Assembly (NCBI GenBank): GCA_963843065.1
Contig: CAWJKX010000019.1
Location: forward strand, 1 to 7,319
DNA: 7,319 bases
DNA from: JAGVPT01 sp963843065
Lineage (GTDB): Bacteria > Bacteroidota > Ignavibacteria > UBA10030 > UBA8401
Reading direction: 5' to 3'
The stretch's first letter is position 1, and the number at the start of each line of letters is the position of its first letter. Below, one piece after another: positions 5,212 through 7,319 of the stretch. The translations under genes and the position numbers were made by a program. The notes beneath the pieces are model-generated. The model had not been told where the DNA came from and did no database searches. It saw only the letters and a program-made list of their open reading frames with translations.

Positions 5212-7319
5212 GACATTCTGAAACTTCTTTGCCGAAGAAAGAATGCTTTCCGCATTTACTACTATAATGTATACACCGGAGGCAAGATTCTGAGCGTTCC
5301 AACGATATTCGTAGAACTGCGGCATTTGTATCTCATTCACGAGTGTGGCCACAACTTGTCCCAGTATATTGTAGACTTTGATTGACACCCTGCTCGGTTC
5401 CGGAATTCCGTAGCGAATCGTTGTTGCCGGGTTAAACGGGTTAGGGTAATTTTGATAGACAATGTAATCTTTCGGCATGAGCGGGTTTTGCCCGTTCGCT
5501 GACAATATGGTTCCTGTCGTAACAAAATGTATCGTATCTTTTGACCATGTTACATTCCCCTCGTTGATCGCTGCAGACGCTGTCCATGCATACTGAGTAT
5601 GAACGGACAATTTCTTCATCATTCCATTGAAACTATACAGCGTATCTTTCAATCCACCGATGGTCGTATCAATTCCTCCTCCCCAAAACTTCAAGGCATA
5701 GCGCACCGTGTCTCCCGGATCATGACCGTGAGACGGCTGCCAGCTCATTGTAAGTACTTTTCCGTAATCTATCGTCAAACTATCGGAGTGAAGAGCGTTA
5801 ACCAGTTGAAACGCCGTCGGCGGCAGAGACATCGGTATAACGCTAATCTTCCAGCTCTGTTGAGCGGCACTCCCCTTCTTATCAATGACTGCAACTGTTA
5901 TGATACTATCCCCGGCATTTGCATTGACCGGCGTTCCAATAAGAGTATCCTGCACGAAATGCACCCACTGCGGGCCAACGAGCAATCGATACGAGAGTGA
6001 ATCCCTTCCATAGATTGCATCGGAATCTATCGCCGCTATCACACATCGATACACAGAATCCGCTTGCGCAACAGTATCCGGCACTGAAACGATTACAGGC
6101 GGATGATTGACATTCACAACATGCAGCTTAAAATGCTGCGTTGTCGACATACCACGATTATCGTTCACGACAAGTTCCACAACGGTATCGACTGCACTCC
6201 TCGCATACGGGATTCCGGAAAGCGTGTGCTGGACAGGGTCATGATGCAGCCATGACGGCAATATCGTTGCCGCAACAGTCAGACTGTCGCCAAAGATGGA
6301 AACATCCCTATCATACATTGTGTATGTGTAGCTATACAGCGAATCTTCCGTCGCCACCGAATCAGCAGGGCTCGTAAACACCGGCGCATGATCGGTGTGA
6401 AGTATCGCCAACGTATAATTCTGCTGGGCAACTCCTCCTTTGCCGTCGCTGGCCGATATGCTGACCGGAAATGTTCTATATTGCGATGAATCCATCGCTG
6501 CTCGCGTACCGGCTGCGGATTTCTTCGCCGAACGCGATACAAGAGGAACAAACTTCACAACACTGCTGCGCATTACCGCGGTGCGGCTCTGTTTCCCGAC
6601 TGTCATTTTTGCGGATTTCATCGCAAGTGAATCGACGACTAAACTCGGTATACCGCCGATAATGCCGCTCGCCGAATCTATCGAGAGAAAGCCCGGCGCC
6701 GTAACGATCGCATAGCTTACCCTGTCCCCCCACAGCGGCGAATCAGAGTCGGTTGCATACGCTCTGTAAACATACGATGAATCTTCCACTCCATTGGTTA
6801 CCGGCATGGAGATAAATACAGGTGGATGATTCACATGCCTGATATGAACTCCATATTGATACGAAGTTACTCCTCCTTTGCCATCATACGCTTGAACGAT
6901 AATTTTTGTGGTATCGACGACATCTGCTCCGTGAGGCGCGCCGGATATTATCCCTGAAACAGAATCGATGGATATCCAGTGCGGTTTGGAAACACAACGA
7001 TAATGCACAACATCACCGAAGACCGCAGAATCGATATCGCTTGCCCGTATTACAGTTGTATAGAGCAAATCCTCTATAGCTGTCGTATCGGGAAAAACGA
7101 CAAACACCGGCGGATGATTCGTATGCCTCACCGTCAGATCGTAACTATATTCGCTCGCTCCTCCTTTATTGTCCCAAACGGCGATAGTAACGGGAAAATC
7201 TAAGTATATATTATTTCCCGCGATCCCGAATATTTGTGCCTTTTTTGACTTTTGCTTTGCAGTATAGTACTTGATGATCTTTGTTTTGTTAAGAATTTGC
7301 TGCACGATTGGATTAACAT
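5188..7319 (-). CDS. secreted multi-Ig-repeat protein with T9SS C-terminal sorting domain (5' end outside window)
   Basis: The frame is open at the right edge. GTG at 7305 is the first possible start in view, but codons VNPI precede it without a stop and no signal peptide is present, so the true N-terminus lies outside. Numbered from that GTG there are 705 residues. Putative Ig/cadherin-like repeats of about 95 residues end with the linker NHPPVF or variants (63-68, 159-164, 305-310, 400-405). Each has DGKGG-type and IDSxSGIIxGxP motifs, as in He_PIG-like domains. Residues about 494-598 resemble a fibronectin type III domain. From about 616, YQNYPNPFNPATTIRYG, VYNILGQVVATLVN and LASGVY form a T9SS type A sorting tail, predicting export across the outer membrane and surface attachment or release. 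Two repeats carry basic inserts (about 7-30 and 226-277). The ligand is unknown; an adhesin-like role is inferred. Confidence 0.92.
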   Translation of the reverse strand, partial: VNPIVQQILNKTKIIKYYTAKQKSKKAQIFGIAGNNIYLDFPVTIAVWDNKGGASEYSYDLTVRHTNHPPVFVVFPDTTAIEDLLYTTVIRASDIDSAVFGDVVHYRCVSKPHWISIDSVSGIISGAPHGADVVDTTKIIVQAYDGKGGVTSYQYGVHIRHVNHPPVFISMPVTNGVEDSSYVYRAYATDSDSPLWGDRVSYAIVTAPGFLSIDSASGIIGGIPSLVVDSLAMKSAKMTVGKQSRTAVMRSSVVKFVPLVSRSAKKSAAGTRAAMDSSQYRTFPVSISASDGKGGVAQQNYTLAILHTDHAPVFTSPADSVATEDSLYSYTYTMYDRDVSIFGDSLTVAATILPSWLHHDPVQHTLSGIPYARSAVDTVVELVVNDNRGMSTTQHFKLHVVNVNHPPVIVSVPDTVAQADSVYRCVIAAIDSDAIYGRDSLSYRLLVGPQWVHFVQDTLIGTPVNANAGDSIITVAVIDKKGSAAQQSWKISVIPMSLPPTAFQLVNALHSDSLTIDYGKVLTMSWQPSHGHDPGDTVRYALKFWGGGIDTTIGGLKDTLYSFNGMMKKLSVHTQYAWTASAAINEGNVTWSKDTIHFVTTGTILSANGQNPLMPKDYIVYQNYPNPFNPATTIRYGIPEPSRVSIKVYNILGQVVATLVNEIQMPQFYEYRWNAQNLASGVYIIVVNAESILSSAKKFQNVKKALYLK

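Noticed and set aside
5599..6000. Plus-strand open frames across the Ig-repeat gene and other minus-strand genes
   Set aside because: They are opposite-strand shadows: the minus-strand frame is long, repetitive and family-like, while the plus-strand translations have no recognisable motif and no ribosome-binding context.
7303..7305. GTG as the true start of the Ig-repeat protein
   Set aside because: The frame stays open to the window edge with VNPI before it, no signal peptide follows, and the first repeat in view is incomplete. The protein must begin further right.

Overview
The window looks like a chromosomal segment from a member of the Fibrobacterota-Chlorobiota-Bacteroidota (FCB) group, most plausibly an Ignavibacteria/Kryptonia/Bacteroidota-type bacterium. 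The evidence is a large secreted Ig-repeat protein ending in a type IX secretion (T9SS) sorting domain of the 'NYPNPFNPATTIRYG' style, together with a four-helix-bundle (S23/IVP-like) protein gene and many short interspersed repeats of kinds I associate with that group. The assignment is an inference from style; no rRNA or marker gene is present.

Every supportable gene lies on the minus strand, so transcription order is right to left. 7319-5188: the 3' part of a secreted multi-Ig protein with a T9SS tail, open at the window edge. 5187-4083: about 1.1 kb without a convincing gene, filled with foldback elements. 4082-2645: a polyprenyl-phosphate sugar-1-phosphate transferase (initiating glycosyltransferase), broken by one frameshift. 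2644-2070: a gap holding a 180-bp miniature element with an 8-bp target duplication and a short gene remnant. 2069-762: UDP-glucose 6-dehydrogenase, broken by two frameshifts. 719-327: a four-helix-bundle protein gene bracketed by low-complexity repeats. 217-1: the 5' end of a UDP-glucuronate decarboxylase-like SDR enzyme, cut by the window edge.

The three polysaccharide genes make biochemical sense together. Ugd would oxidise UDP-glucose to UDP-glucuronate, the SDR enzyme would probably decarboxylate this to UDP-xylose, and the membrane transferase would load the first sugar phosphate onto undecaprenyl phosphate to start an exopolysaccharide or O-antigen repeat. As the sequence stands, two of the three are interrupted by single-base frameshifts while their protein sequence stays well conserved on both sides. 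That points either to sequencing/assembly indels or to very recent inactivation.

I did not find a clearly new biological system. The points most worth a second look are the cluster of TA-bounded miniature elements upstream of the transferase (two lie back to back and share a TA), the 180-bp element with an 8-bp target duplication inside a small reading frame, the four-helix-bundle gene sitting as a cassette in the sugar-nucleotide operon, the three frameshifts, and the lysine/arginine-rich inserts at equivalent places in two Ig repeats of the secreted protein.
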